A DNA stretch of 64,000 nt from [Enterobacter] lignolyticus SCF1 (lineage in GTDB: Bacteria; Pseudomonadota; Gammaproteobacteria; Enterobacterales; Enterobacteriaceae). A program made the position numbers and the translations under genes. Location of the stretch: the NCBI RefSeq assembly GCF_000164865.1, contig NC_014618.1, positions 2,542,001-2,606,000 of the forward strand. The letters run 5' to 3'. The notes beneath the pieces are model-generated. The model did not search any database. It was given only the letters and a program-made list of their open reading frames with translations, and had not been told where the DNA came from. Positions within the stretch are counted from its first letter, which is position 1; each line of letters begins with the position of its first letter. Shown here piece by piece: positions 10,098 through 19,311 of this stretch.

Positions 10098-10107
10098 TTG
10101 ACGCCCC

Positions 10108-10138
10108 CCCCTCTCACCGCCAGGTGAGAGGGGTTTTT
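10108..10138 (+). terminator. Intrinsic terminator of azoR
   Basis: An 11-bp perfect stem (CCCCTCTCACC / GGTGAGAGGGG) with a GCCA loop, followed by TTTTT, lies 10 nt after the azoR stop. It sits between convergent azoR and paaY. Confidence 0.9.
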
Positions 10139-10141
10139 GCT

Positions 10142-10738
10142 TTATTTCGCCGATTTTGGCCGCAGATTTTCGTCAAACGCCAGCCGTTTGCGCCCCTCTT
10201 CCTCTTCCCGCAGCGGTTCAACCTGATGCATCGTGAGCTTGCAGCGCTCCACCAGCACCTGATATTCGCGGGTTCCCTGCCTTTTCCAGGCCATTTCATC
10301 GGCGCTGAGAGGACGAATCGCTTTGGCCGGACTGCCGAGAATCAGGTGATCGGCGGGCATTTCCGCTTTGGCCTTCACAAACGACGCCGCGCCGACAATG
10401 CTGTTTTCACCGATTACCGCACCGTCCATCACCACCGCGTTCATACCGACCAGCGCGTTGCGGCGGATCACGCAGCCGTGAAGAATGGCGCTATGGCCGA
10501 TGTGCCCGTCCTCTTCGACAATGGTGTCCTGTTCAGGAAAACCGTGCATGACGCAGTTGTCCTGGATGTTAGCGCCATCTTTCACCACGATGCGCCCAAA
10601 GTCGCCGCGCAGGCTGGCATTGGGCCCCACGTACACCCCCTTGCCGAGGATAACGTCGCCGATCAGCACCGCCGTTGGGTGGACGTAGCTCTCTTCCGGC
10701 ACCACCGGGGTTAACCCATCAATCTGATAAACTGGCAT
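10142..10738 (-). CDS. paaY: PaaY, hexapeptide-repeat acyl-CoA thioesterase of the paa pathway
   Basis: 198-residue left-handed beta-helix protein of the gamma-carbonic-anhydrase-like family. PaaY is known to hydrolyse dead-end ring-hydroxylated CoA thioesters that would deplete CoA during phenylacetate breakdown. Hexapeptide repeats run from about residue 20 (PTAVLIGDVILGKGVYVGPN) to 120. Lies 10 nt downstream of paaX, so the two are probably cotranscribed, as in E. coli. Confidence 0.92.
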   Translation of the reverse strand: MPVYQIDGLTPVVPEESYVHPTAVLIGDVILGKGVYVGPNASLRGDFGRIVVKDGANIQDNCVMHGFPEQDTIVEEDGHIGHSAILHGCVIRRNALVGMNAVVMDGAVIGENSIVGAASFVKAKAEMPADHLILGSPAKAIRPLSADEMAWKRQGTREYQVLVERCKLTMHQVEPLREEEEGRKRLAFDENLRPKSAK

Positions 10739-10748
10739 TCTGTCTCCC

Positions 10749-11675
10749 TTATTTCAGGTTGAGCCCGCCAAAGCGCTGATAGAACAGGCTGGCAGGATGC
10801 GGCAGCGGCCCGACGGAGGTCTCGCTTTTCTCGCTGACCCAGGCCAGCGCCCCGGCCGCCACGCGCTGGTAAATGTTAATGCACAGCTGGCGCGCCGCCT
10901 GCCCCATCCAGTGGGCGGGCAGCAGCTCCTCCGGCAGCAGCGGATCTTTCAGCACCACCCGGCGGTAGAGATGAATCAGCAGCAGCTGGATTTTAAAGCA
11001 GCGTTCCGGCGTCAGCTCGCCCGGCGTGGCGTCACGCAGCAGCGGCAGCAGCGGGCGGAAGGTGCTGATAAACGCCTCATACATGGCGTTCTGTTCGGTG
11101 AGCTGCCAGCACTCTTCCACCCGCGCCCGCAGCGCGCTGACCGACGTCGCCAGCGGCGAATGGGCCTCGAAGCAGATAACGTTTTCCGCCACGCCGGCCT
11201 CATGCAGCAGCGCCTGCACATCCGCAAGCTTCTGCGACGGCGAGGCCATCAGGCTGGGGGCCAGCGTACCGAATCCCTGCCAGATCAGCTGTTTTTTCAC
11301 ATCGTTGAGCGTGCCTTTATCCAGCCCTTCGGAAAGCAGCAGCAGCCAGGTGCCGTCCCAGGCCGGCGGCTCGGCGCGGTAGATTTTGCTTTCTGCGCGC
11401 CGGGTCAGCCGCAGCCCTTTGTCGCTCAGGCGATAAAAGCTGCGCCGTCCGATGCGCACGACGTCCAGCCAGCCCTCTTTATTGAGACGAAACAGCGAGG
11501 TGCGCACGAAGCGGTCGCCAAAACCTAACCCTTCAAGCAGCGCCGTCAGGCTGCCAAGCCAGACCTCGCCGCCACGATGGGAAAGCGCGTCGCCGTACAG
11601 CGACGAGATAAGCGACGTGCCGCTGACGGGCGCGGCGGTCACCACCTGCTGGATGAAATTATCGAGTTTGCTCAT
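10749..11675 (-). CDS. paaX: PaaX, phenylacetyl-CoA-responsive transcriptional repressor
   Basis: GntR-like winged-helix repressor of the PaaX family. It binds the paaA and paaZ promoters and is released by phenylacetyl-CoA. About 308 residues, closely matching E. coli PaaX (VSGTSLISSLYGD near the start; the conserved WDGTWLLLLSEGLDKGTL; LPEELLPAHWMG late). The ATG at 11675 gives the E. coli N-terminus MSKLD; an in-frame ATG three codons upstream is possible. Separated from paaK by a hairpin at 11731-11754. Confidence 0.93.
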   Translation of the reverse strand: MSKLDNFIQQVVTAAPVSGTSLISSLYGDALSHRGGEVWLGSLTALLEGLGFGDRFVRTSLFRLNKEGWLDVVRIGRRSFYRLSDKGLRLTRRAESKIYRAEPPAWDGTWLLLLSEGLDKGTLNDVKKQLIWQGFGTLAPSLMASPSQKLADVQALLHEAGVAENVICFEAHSPLATSVSALRARVEECWQLTEQNAMYEAFISTFRPLLPLLRDATPGELTPERCFKIQLLLIHLYRRVVLKDPLLPEELLPAHWMGQAARQLCINIYQRVAAGALAWVSEKSETSVGPLPHPASLFYQRFGGLNLK

Positions 11676-11730
11676 CTGATTCATTCTGTTGTCTTTTTTA
11701 TCCTGGATGAATCATAGCACAGATGAAAAT

Positions 11731-11754
11731 GCCCTCTCCCCGCAGAGAGAGGGC
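11731..11754 (-). terminator. Hairpin between paaK and paaX
   Basis: GCCCTCTC paired with GAGAGGGC around a short loop, followed on the minus strand by ATTTTC. It probably attenuates or ends the long paaA-K transcript ahead of paaXY. The T-run is short, so termination may be partial. Confidence 0.5.
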
Positions 11755-11766
11755 AAAAACCGGCAC

Positions 11767-13080
11767 TTAACCGTTGGCCGCCGCCTTGCGCAGATCGAAC
11801 ACCCGGCAGGCCTTGCCTTCAGAGCGCGGAATACTGCCGCAGTTGACGATCATCACGTCCGTTGAGATCCCGACCATCGATTTGATCCGGTGGCGCAGCT
11901 GGTGGCACACCTGGCAGCGCTGCTCGTGCGTCAGGAACAAGCTGCTCTCTTTGAGCTCCACTTTTACGGAAAGTGAATCAAGATGGCCGCGGCGGTTCAC
12001 CTCCAGCTGGTAGTGCGGCGAGAGGTGCTCAAACTTGACGATCTCTTCCTCAAGCTGCGACGGGAAGACGTTCACGCCGCGGATGATAAGCATATCGTCG
12101 CTGCGCCCGCTGATGCGGTCCATGCGGCGCATCGTGCGGGCGGTGCCCGGCAGCAGGCGCGTCAGGTCGCGGGTGCGATAGCGGATAACCGGCAGCGCCT
12201 CTTTGGTTAAGGTGGTAAACAGCAGCTCGCCGAGCTCGCCGTCGTTAATCGGCGAACCGTCGTTGGGGTTTACCACTTCCGGGTAGAAATGATCCTCCCA
12301 GATAGTCGGGCCGTCGGCGGTTTCAATACACTCCATCGCCACGCCCGGTCCCATCACCTCCGACAGGCCGTAAATATCCAGCGCGGTGATCCCCAGGCGG
12401 CGCTCGATCTCTTTGCGCATCGCCTGCGTCCACGGCTCGGCGCCGAATACGCCGACGCGCAGCGAGCAGCCGCTGGCGTCGCCGCCCATCTGCCGCTCCA
12501 GCTCTTCAATCAGGTTGAGGCAATAGGACGGCGTCACCATGATCATGTCCGGCTGAAAATCGCGGATCAGCTGCGCCTGTTTTTCCGTTTGTCCGCCGGA
12601 CATTGGGATCACCGTCGCGCCGAGGCGCTCGGCGCCGTAGTGGGCGCCAAGACCGCCGGTAAACAGGCCGTAGCCGTAGGCGACATGGATCTTATCTTTG
12701 GCGCTACCGCCCGCCGCCCGCAGCGAACGGGCGACGATATTAGCCCAGGTATCAATGTCGTTTTGGGTGTAGCCCACCACCGTCGGCTTGCCGGTCGTGC
12801 CCGAAGACGCGTGGATGCGGACAATCTGCTCCATCGGTACGGCGAAGGTGTCGAATGGATAGTTATCGCGCAGATCCTGCTTGGTGGTGCACGGGAATTT
12901 GCGGATATCAATCAGCTCTTTAAAATCGTCAGGGTGCACGCCTGCCGCGTCGAATTTGCGACGGTACATCGGCACGTTGTCGTAGGCATGCCTGAGGGTC
13001 CATTTCATGCGCTGGGTTTGCAGGGCCTGCAGCTCATCGACGGACGCTGTTTCGATCGGTTCTAATTTTGTAGTTGTCAT
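11767..13080 (-). CDS. paaK: Phenylacetate-CoA ligase
   Basis: ANL-superfamily AMP-forming ligase, 437 residues; activates phenylacetate to phenylacetyl-CoA, the committing and inducer-forming step. The AMP-binding loop SSGTTGKPT lies at about residues 92-100, with YGLSE (about 238-242) and a C-terminal domain containing DDMLIIRGVNVFPSQLEEEI. Start chosen at MTTTKLEPIETAS, which matches E. coli PaaK. The longer open frame to 13155 would overlap paaJ and has an unrelated N-terminus. Last gene of the paaA-K operon. Confidence 0.95.
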   Translation of the reverse strand: MTTTKLEPIETASVDELQALQTQRMKWTLRHAYDNVPMYRRKFDAAGVHPDDFKELIDIRKFPCTTKQDLRDNYPFDTFAVPMEQIVRIHASSGTTGKPTVVGYTQNDIDTWANIVARSLRAAGGSAKDKIHVAYGYGLFTGGLGAHYGAERLGATVIPMSGGQTEKQAQLIRDFQPDMIMVTPSYCLNLIEELERQMGGDASGCSLRVGVFGAEPWTQAMRKEIERRLGITALDIYGLSEVMGPGVAMECIETADGPTIWEDHFYPEVVNPNDGSPINDGELGELLFTTLTKEALPVIRYRTRDLTRLLPGTARTMRRMDRISGRSDDMLIIRGVNVFPSQLEEEIVKFEHLSPHYQLEVNRRGHLDSLSVKVELKESSLFLTHEQRCQVCHQLRHRIKSMVGISTDVMIVNCGSIPRSEGKACRVFDLRKAAANG

Positions 13081-13106
13081 TGTCGGGTACTCGCAGGTAG
13101 ATTCGC

Positions 13107-14312
13107 TCACACACGTTCCAGGATCATGGCAATGCCCTGACCCACACCGATACACATCGTGCAGAGGGCGTAGCGCCCGCCGCGACGGTGCAGTTCATTG
13201 CTGGCGGCCAGCGCCAGACGCGCACCGCTCATTCCCAACGGATGGCCCAATGCGATGGCGCCGCCGTTGGGGTTGACATGGGGGGCATCATCCGCAAGCC
13301 CCAGCTGACGCAGGACGCCCAGCGCCTGCGCCGCAAACGCTTCATTCAGTTCGATAACGTCCATATCGTTGATGCTTAACCCTGCGCGCTCCAGCACTTT
13401 GCGGGTTGCCGGTACCGGCCCAAGCCCCATCAGGCGTGGCTCAACGCCTGCGGTCGCCATCGCGACGACGCGCGCCCGCGGGGTCAGCCCCTGCAGCGCC
13501 GCCATCTGCTCGCTGGCAATCAGCAGCGCCGCCGCCCCGTCGTTGACGCCGGAGGCGTTCCCGGCGGTGATGACGCCGTTCTGGCGAAACGGCGTTTTCA
13601 GGCTCGACAGCTGTTCGAGCGTGGTCTCCGCTCGCGGGTGCTCATCCACGGCAACCTCCGCGACGGCGCCCTTTTTCCCCGCCACGCTTACCGGCACTAT
13701 CTCCTGCGCGAGGACGCCGTTGCGCTGGGCCAGCGCGGTACGCTGCTGGCTGCGCAGCGCGAAGGCATCCTGATCGGCGCGGCTTATATTTAACAACTCA
13801 GCTACATTTTCCGCCGTTTCCGGCATGCTGTCAGTTCCGAATTGCCGATGCATGAGCGGATTCACAAAACGCCAGCCGATGGTGGTATCAAACATCTCCG
13901 CCTGACGCTGGAACGGCGTGGTCGCCTTGCCCATGACGAACGGCGCGCGGGACATCGACTCCACGCCGCCGGCCACCAGCAGATCCGCATCGCCCGCCTT
14001 AATGGCGCGCGCCGCAAAACCGATGGCGTCAAGGCCTGAACCGCACAGGCGGTTAATGGTGGTGCCGGAGACCGTCTGCGGCAGCCCCGCCAGCAGCGCC
14101 GCCATCCGCGCCACGTTGCGGTTATCCTCACCGGCCTGGTTGGCGCAGCCGAGGATCACATCGTCGATACGCTCTGCATCAAGCTGCGGATAGCGCGCCA
14201 GCAGCGCCCGCAGAGGTACCGCCGCCAGATCGTCGGCGCGCACGCCGGACAGCGCGCCGCCGTAGCGGCCTACCGGGGTACGAACTCCATCACAGATAAA
14301 TGCGTCACGCAT
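13107..14312 (-). CDS. paaJ: 3-oxoadipyl-CoA / 3-oxo-5,6-dehydrosuberyl-CoA thiolase
   Basis: Thiolase of 401 residues that acts twice in the pathway, cleaving 3-oxo-5,6-dehydrosuberyl-CoA and 3-oxoadipyl-CoA to release acetyl-CoA. Shows the nucleophile motif NRLCGSGLDAI (Cys about 90), NGGAIALGHPLGMSGAR (catalytic His about 357) and the C-terminal CTMCIGVGQG with the second catalytic Cys. Start ATG overlaps the paaI stop by one base. Confidence 0.95.
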   Translation of the reverse strand: MRDAFICDGVRTPVGRYGGALSGVRADDLAAVPLRALLARYPQLDAERIDDVILGCANQAGEDNRNVARMAALLAGLPQTVSGTTINRLCGSGLDAIGFAARAIKAGDADLLVAGGVESMSRAPFVMGKATTPFQRQAEMFDTTIGWRFVNPLMHRQFGTDSMPETAENVAELLNISRADQDAFALRSQQRTALAQRNGVLAQEIVPVSVAGKKGAVAEVAVDEHPRAETTLEQLSSLKTPFRQNGVITAGNASGVNDGAAALLIASEQMAALQGLTPRARVVAMATAGVEPRLMGLGPVPATRKVLERAGLSINDMDVIELNEAFAAQALGVLRQLGLADDAPHVNPNGGAIALGHPLGMSGARLALAASNELHRRGGRYALCTMCIGVGQGIAMILERV

Positions 14313-14734
14313 CAGGCTTCTCCCGTTACGCTGCCGCCGATGCGGTGTGATTTACCGCGAAACAGGGCAACCGTTTTTTGTTGTTGATTGACGATTTCAA
14401 TGTCGTACACGCCGGTCAGTTTGCCCTGATGCTTCACCCGCGCCGTGGCGGTGAGCTTATCGCCGGCAAACCCCGGACGCAGAAAATCGATGGTGCAGGC
14501 TGACGCCACCGCCGCCAGCCCCTGGCTGTTGCAGGCATAGGCGAACGCGGTGTCCGCCAGCGAGAACAGCTGGCCGCCGTGGCAGGTTTTATGGCCGTTC
14601 AGCATCGACGGCGTGATGGTCATGGTCAGCACCGCAAAGCCGTCGTCCATTTCGACGATATCGATACCCAGCGCCTGCGCGCAGGCATCGTGTTCATACA
14701 TGGCGCGAGCGTTATGCCAGGCGTTATGACTCAT
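14312..14734 (-). CDS. paaI: PaaI hotdog-fold phenylacetyl-CoA thioesterase
   Basis: 140-residue hotdog thioesterase that hydrolyses ring-hydroxylated phenylacetyl-CoAs and salvages CoA when the pathway stalls. Contains the hotdog segment NGHKTCHGGQLFSLADTAFA (about 48-67), with the catalytic Asp in LADTAF. Start is the ATG giving MSHNAWHNARAMYEHD, which overlaps the end of paaH by 11 nt. The longer frame to 14956 only reads through paaH. Confidence 0.94.
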   Translation of the reverse strand: MSHNAWHNARAMYEHDACAQALGIDIVEMDDGFAVLTMTITPSMLNGHKTCHGGQLFSLADTAFAYACNSQGLAAVASACTIDFLRPGFAGDKLTATARVKHQGKLTGVYDIEIVNQQQKTVALFRGKSHRIGGSVTGEA

Positions 14735-16172
14735 AGCTACTCTCCAGAAGCGCGCGCTGGCGCAGCAGTGAACAGGGGCGATAGCGTTCTTCGCCGTAAT
14801 GACGCTGCAGGTTTTCCAGCAGCTGCAGCACCCGCTGCCAGCCCAGCTGTTCTCCCCACTGCAGCGGGCCGCGCGGGTAGTTGACGCCAAGGCGCATAGC
14901 GGTGTTGATATCCGCTTCGCTGGCAACCCCTTTTTGCAGGGCGTCCAGCGCTTCATTGACCAGCATTGCGACGGTACGCCAGACCAGCAGCCCCGGGTAA
15001 TCGGCGACGACCAGCACCCGTTTTCCCTGCTGCTGCAGATAACGAACGGCTTTTTGCGTCTCCCCGGGACGGTTGCCCGCCGCCGCCGCGACCGCCACGA
15101 GGTCGCCCTCGCTGTGGTCCATCAGCACTACCGGGCGCTGCAGGCGCGCCGACATCGCCTGCGCGGTTTCGCCGGTCGTCACCGCCAGCACCACCTCGTC
15201 CAGCTCGATCCACACCGCATGCGTGACAACGTCACGATTTTGCGTCACCCGCGCTGCCGCGCACGCGTCGTCGGCAGCTGCCGCCAGCGCCACCTCCGGC
15301 GCCCCCTGCGGCCAGCGGTACACGCCGTGGCCGCTCTTCTTGCCAAACCGCCCCGCCAGCACCAGCTCCTGCTGCAGCAGCGAGGGCAGAAAACGGCGCT
15401 CCTGCCAGAAAGCGTTAAAGACCGAACAGGTCACGGCAAAGTTGACGTCCTGGCCGATGAGATCGGTCAGCGCCAGCGGCCCCATCGGGAACCTGCCCGC
15501 CTCGCGCAGCGCGGCGTCGATAGCCTCGGGCGGCGCCACCTGTTCCTCCAGCGCGCGCCAGGCTTCGGCGTAGAACGGCCGCGCCACGCGGTTGACGATA
15601 AACCCCGGCGTTGACTGGCAGCGCACCGGCTGCTTTCCCCACCGCGCAACGCACTGACACAGCTGTTCGACCACTTCCGCCGACGTCGCCATGCCGCTCA
15701 CCACTTCCACCAGCTTCATCACCGGCGCCGGGTTAAAGAAGTGCACCCCCGCCACGCGCTCCGGGTGCTTCACCCCGGCGGCAATGGCGGTAACGGAGAT
15801 TGAGGAGGTATTGCTGGTCAGCAGCGTCCGCGGCGGGCAAATCTCGCCGAGCCGGCTGAACAGCGTTTTTTTAATCTCCAGGTTCTCCGCGGCGGCTTCA
15901 ATGACCAGGTCGGCCGCCGCCAGCGCGGCGAGGTCGGCGACCGGCACAATGCGCGCCAGCATCCGCCCGGCGTCGTCAGCGCTCAGCCTGCCGCGCGCCA
16001 CCCGGTCTTCCAGGCGCTGGCGCATCGCGGCGACCGCGCGCGACAGCGCGTCGGCGGAGATATCGTGCAGCAGCACCTGCTGGCCTGCGGCGGCCGCCAC
16101 TTCGGCAATCCCGGCGCCCATCGTGCCGCTGCCAATGACCGCCACCGTGTTAATCGCTACATTCATGTTCAC
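14724..16172 (-). CDS. paaH: 3-hydroxyadipyl-CoA dehydrogenase
   Basis: NAD-dependent 3-hydroxyacyl-CoA dehydrogenase, 482 residues, oxidising 3-hydroxyadipyl-CoA to 3-oxoadipyl-CoA. The N-terminal Rossmann motif GSGTMGAGIA (about 14-23), catalytic HFFNPAPVMKLVEV region (about 144-157) and two 3HCDH C-terminal domains are visible. The middle linker (about 300-330) differs most from E. coli. Start overlaps the paaG stop. Part of the paaA-K operon. Confidence 0.95.
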   Translation of the reverse strand: MNMNVAINTVAVIGSGTMGAGIAEVAAAAGQQVLLHDISADALSRAVAAMRQRLEDRVARGRLSADDAGRMLARIVPVADLAALAAADLVIEAAAENLEIKKTLFSRLGEICPPRTLLTSNTSSISVTAIAAGVKHPERVAGVHFFNPAPVMKLVEVVSGMATSAEVVEQLCQCVARWGKQPVRCQSTPGFIVNRVARPFYAEAWRALEEQVAPPEAIDAALREAGRFPMGPLALTDLIGQDVNFAVTCSVFNAFWQERRFLPSLLQQELVLAGRFGKKSGHGVYRWPQGAPEVALAAAADDACAAARVTQNRDVVTHAVWIELDEVVLAVTTGETAQAMSARLQRPVVLMDHSEGDLVAVAAAAGNRPGETQKAVRYLQQQGKRVLVVADYPGLLVWRTVAMLVNEALDALQKGVASEADINTAMRLGVNYPRGPLQWGEQLGWQRVLQLLENLQRHYGEERYRPCSLLRQRALLESSYES

Positions 16173-16957
16173 TTCCCGCTGAACTGAGGTGGACGCTTGG
16201 CAAGAAAGGCGCTGACGCCTTCACGATAGTCGTCGCTGCGCCCGGCCATCCGCTGATAGTCGCGCTCCAGATCGAGCTGCTGGTCAAGGGTGTGGGTTTC
16301 GGCGGCGTTGATCGCCTGCTTGATAAGCCCCAGCCCGAAGGTCGGCTGCGTCGCCAGATGGCGCGCCAGCTGGCCCGCGGTCTCCAGCAGCTGCGCATCG
16401 TCCACCACCTGCCAGATCATGCCCCACTGCTGGGCCTGTTCGGCGCTGAGCTTGTCGCCGAGCAGCGCCAGGGCCATCGCACGGGCGCGCCCTGCGACCC
16501 GCGGCAGCAGCCAGGTGCCGCCGCAGTCCGGCACCAGGCCAAGCCTGCTGAAGGCCATCACGAAATTCACCGAGCGGGCGGCGATCACGATGTCGCAGCC
16601 CAGCGCCAGCGTCGCACCGGCGCCGGCCGCAACGCCGTTTACCGCGGCGATCACCGGCTTCGGCAGCTTCGCCAGACGGCGCACCAGCGGGTTATAAAAA
16701 GTCTCTACCGACAGGCCGAGATCCGGCGCGGGGCCGTTCGGGTCGACGCTGCGGTCATTCAGGTCCTGCCCGGCGCAAAAACCGCGCCCGGCGCCGGTAA
16801 TCAGCAGACAGCGGATCGTCTCGTCGCGCTCCGCCTGCTTCAGGCACTCGGCGAGCTGATAATGCATCTCGTCGTTAAAACTGTTCAGGCGATCCGGACG
16901 GTTCAGCGTCAGGGTCATCACGCCGTGCTCAACGTGGCTCAGAATCAGTGCATCCAT
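16169..16957 (-). CDS. paaG: 1,2-epoxyphenylacetyl-CoA isomerase
   Basis: Crotonase-family protein, 262 residues, which opens the epoxide to the seven-membered oxepin-CoA. Crotonase oxyanion-hole segments GAGRGFCAGQDLNDRS (about 54-69) and NGVAAGAGATLALGCDIVIA (about 106-125) are present. Lies 2 nt from paaF in the operon. Distinguished from paaF by GFCAGQDLN and operon position. Confidence 0.94.
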   Translation of the reverse strand: MDALILSHVEHGVMTLTLNRPDRLNSFNDEMHYQLAECLKQAERDETIRCLLITGAGRGFCAGQDLNDRSVDPNGPAPDLGLSVETFYNPLVRRLAKLPKPVIAAVNGVAAGAGATLALGCDIVIAARSVNFVMAFSRLGLVPDCGGTWLLPRVAGRARAMALALLGDKLSAEQAQQWGMIWQVVDDAQLLETAGQLARHLATQPTFGLGLIKQAINAAETHTLDQQLDLERDYQRMAGRSDDYREGVSAFLAKRPPQFSGK

Positions 16958-16959
16958 GA

Positions 16960-17727
16960 TTACCGTCCTTTAAATTCGGGTTTGCGTTTGGCAAGAAAAG
17001 CGGCGATCCCTTCCTGGCGATCGTCAGTTGCGCTCAACAGCGTAAACAGCTGGCGCTCCAGTCCTAAACCGGCATGCAGGCTCACTTCCTGCGACTGGCG
17101 CAGAGCCTGTTTCGCCGCCTGCAGCGCCAGAGGCGAGTGCTCTACCATGCGCAGCGCCAGCGCCAGCGCGTACTCCAGCGTCAGGCCGCTGGGATACACT
17201 TCGCTGACCAGCCCGGCCTGCTGCGCACGTTTCGCATCAATGGCGTTTCCGGTGAGGATCATCTGGGCGGCCAGCGATTTGCCCACGCAGCGAATCAGGC
17301 GCTGGGTGCCGCCTGCGCCGGGCATGATGCCGAGCGTGATTTCCGGCAGCCCGAAGCTGGCGTTATCCCCGGCGACCACCACATCGCACAGCAGCGCCAG
17401 CTCGCATCCGGCCCCCAGCGCGTAGCCGTTAACCGCCGCAATCAGCGGTTTGCTGAACGCGTCAATACGCGCCCACAGCCGCGGGCGGCTGTCATTGAGG
17501 GTGGCGGCCAGGTCCTTCTCCGCCATCTCCTGCAGATCGGCGCCCGCGGCAAAGAAGCGCGTCGTACCGACAATCACCACGGCGCCGACGCTGTCGTCCT
17601 GCTGCGCGGCCTCCAGGGCCTCAGCAAGCTGCGTCAGCAGCGCGTTGTTCAGCGCATTTCGCGCCTGTGGACGGTTCAGGGTCAGCTGCAGTACGCGGCC
17701 GTGATGCACGCTTAAAAGTTCGCTCAT
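16960..17727 (-). CDS. paaF: 2,3-dehydroadipyl-CoA hydratase
   Basis: Crotonase-fold enoyl-CoA hydratase, 255 residues, converting 2,3-dehydroadipyl-CoA to 3-hydroxyadipyl-CoA. The sequences NGYALGAGCELALLCDVVVA and GLPEITLGIMPGAGGTQRL include the two catalytic glutamates typical of hydratases, which separates it from the isomerase paaG. Start ATG overlaps the paaE stop (ATGA). Confidence 0.94.
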   Translation of the reverse strand: MSELLSVHHGRVLQLTLNRPQARNALNNALLTQLAEALEAAQQDDSVGAVVIVGTTRFFAAGADLQEMAEKDLAATLNDSRPRLWARIDAFSKPLIAAVNGYALGAGCELALLCDVVVAGDNASFGLPEITLGIMPGAGGTQRLIRCVGKSLAAQMILTGNAIDAKRAQQAGLVSEVYPSGLTLEYALALALRMVEHSPLALQAAKQALRQSQEVSLHAGLGLERQLFTLLSATDDRQEGIAAFLAKRKPEFKGR

Positions 17728-18794
17728 GCCATCCCCTTTGCATCAAAGTCGACGATCACATCAGGCGTGACCGGCAGCGCCTGACAGCTCAGCACATAGC
17801 CCGCGGCCAGCTCGTCCGGCTCAAGGCTGTAGTTGGTCGCCATGGACACTTCGCCGCGCAGCACTTTGCACTTGCAGGTGGCGCAGACGCCGCCCTTGCA
17901 GGCGTAAGGCAGGTCGGCCCCCTGGCGCAATGCGGCGTCAAGAATGCTTTCGTCATCGGCGGACAGGGTGATATGACGATCTCGGCCGTCCTGGCGAATA
18001 ACCACCGTCTGCCCCTGGGCGTGGACGTTGGCGGCGCGACGCGCGCTACCGCCCGGCGTATTGAAGCGCTCGAGGTGAATCGCTTTCCCCGGCATGCCGA
18101 GGGACAGCAGCGTGGTTTCCGCATCATCCATCATCGCCGCCGGGCCGCAGATAAAGGCTTCGTCGAACTGGTCGAAGGCGATAAGCGTTTTCCCCAGCGC
18201 CCGCAGCTTTTCGCCGTCGATGCGCCCGTGCAGCAGCTCGCTGTCGAGGCTCTCCTGGCTGAACAGGCAGACCAGCTGCAGGCGAGCCGGCCAGCGGTCT
18301 TTCAGGTCCGCCAACGCCTGGCGGAACATCATGGTCTGGCTGCTGCGGTTGCCGTAAATCAGGGTGAACTGGCTGTGCGGCTCGGTCTGCAGGGTTGACT
18401 CCATAATGGCGAGCATCGGCGTAATGCCGGAGCCTGCGGCAATCGCCAGATAGCTGCCGGTGCGCTCAGGCTGCGGCTGGTAGCCGAAGTTGCCCTGCGG
18501 CACCATGACGTCGATCGTCATACCGGCTTTAATCTGCGCCCGGGCGTAGCCGGAAAAGCGTCCGCCGTCGATGGCTTTCACCGCGACGCTAATCTCGCCC
18601 GGCACGGCGCGACGGCAGATGGAGTAGCAGCGGCGCAGCTCTTCGCCCGCCAGCCGCGCTTTCAGCGTCAGGTGCTGGCCTGGACGAAAGGCGTAGGCCG
18701 ACTGCAGCGCCTGCGGCACGGTAAAGGTGATGGTCACCGCGTCGCGGGTTTCCGGTTCCACTTTTGCTACCGTGAGCGAATGAAACGTTGTCAT
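17724..18794 (-). CDS. paaE: PaaE, NADPH reductase of the phenylacetyl-CoA 1,2-epoxidase
   Basis: 356-residue oxidoreductase that passes electrons from NADPH through FAD and a plant-type [2Fe-2S] cluster to the PaaAC oxygenase. Ferredoxin-reductase domain: RRCYSICR (about 53-60), IAAGSGITPMLAI, YGNRSSQTMMF. C-terminal ferredoxin domain: CKGGVCATCKC plus a later Cys in VLSCQ. Start at MTTFHSLTVAKVE, matching E. coli; the upstream extension of the frame lies in paaD. Confidence 0.95.
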   Translation of the reverse strand: MTTFHSLTVAKVEPETRDAVTITFTVPQALQSAYAFRPGQHLTLKARLAGEELRRCYSICRRAVPGEISVAVKAIDGGRFSGYARAQIKAGMTIDVMVPQGNFGYQPQPERTGSYLAIAAGSGITPMLAIMESTLQTEPHSQFTLIYGNRSSQTMMFRQALADLKDRWPARLQLVCLFSQESLDSELLHGRIDGEKLRALGKTLIAFDQFDEAFICGPAAMMDDAETTLLSLGMPGKAIHLERFNTPGGSARRAANVHAQGQTVVIRQDGRDRHITLSADDESILDAALRQGADLPYACKGGVCATCKCKVLRGEVSMATNYSLEPDELAAGYVLSCQALPVTPDVIVDFDAKGMA

Positions 18795-18801
18795 GGCAAC
18801 C

Positions 18802-19299
18802 TCAAATACATTTAAAGTAATCAAAGGGTTCACGGCAGCTGTCGCAGCGGTACAGCGCTTTGCAGGCCGTTGAACCAAATTCGCTGATAAGCGTGGTATG
18901 GGTGCTGCCGCAGCGCGGGCACGCCACCGCAACCGGCATCTGCGCGTGGCAGCTGTGGGCCTGCGGCGGGCTGATGCCGTAAGCGCGCAGGCGTTCGCGG
19001 GCGTCCGGCGTCATCCAGTCGGTGGTCCACGGCGGGTCGAGCTGCAACACGATATGAACCGGCGTATAGCCATGCGCGGTCAGCGTGGCGCAAATCTCGC
19101 CCATCAGATGCTCGGTCGCCGGACAGCCGGAGTAGGTCGGCGTAAACCCGACGGTCCAGCCGTCGTCCTGCGGCGTCACGCTGCGTACCATCCCCAGGTC
19201 GGTGATGGTCAGCACCGGCACCTCCGGGTCGGGGATCTGGCTTAACAGTGCCCAGATGTGGTGAACTTCGGCGGGGGCAATCCCGGCAAGACGTTGCAT
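18802..19299 (-). CDS. paaD: PaaD, epoxidase-associated MIP18-family protein
   Basis: 165-residue protein with an N-terminal DUF59/MIP18 domain (PDPEVPVLTITDLGMV, about 23-38, and SGCPATEHLMGEI) and a C-terminal zinc-ribbon-like region (CPRCGS ... CDSC, about 128-157). Needed for epoxidase function in E. coli, probably for iron-sulfur cluster maturation of PaaE (inference from the MIP18 family). Ends 7 nt before paaE. Confidence 0.93.
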   Translation of the reverse strand: MQRLAGIAPAEVHHIWALLSQIPDPEVPVLTITDLGMVRSVTPQDDGWTVGFTPTYSGCPATEHLMGEICATLTAHGYTPVHIVLQLDPPWTTDWMTPDARERLRAYGISPPQAHSCHAQMPVAVACPRCGSTHTTLISEFGSTACKALYRCDSCREPFDYFKCI

Positions 19300-19311
19300 C
19301 GCGGCCTCCGG

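Noticed and set aside
12289..13065. 258-codon open frame on the plus strand
   Set aside because: Lies wholly antisense inside paaK, has Arg/Ala/His-rich shadow composition and no ribosome site. The same applies to other long antisense frames over hrpA, paaH, ascF and mdtN.
13081..13155. N-terminal extension of paaK
   Set aside because: The added 25 residues overlap paaJ and match no PaaK protein; the ATG at 13080 fits homologues exactly.
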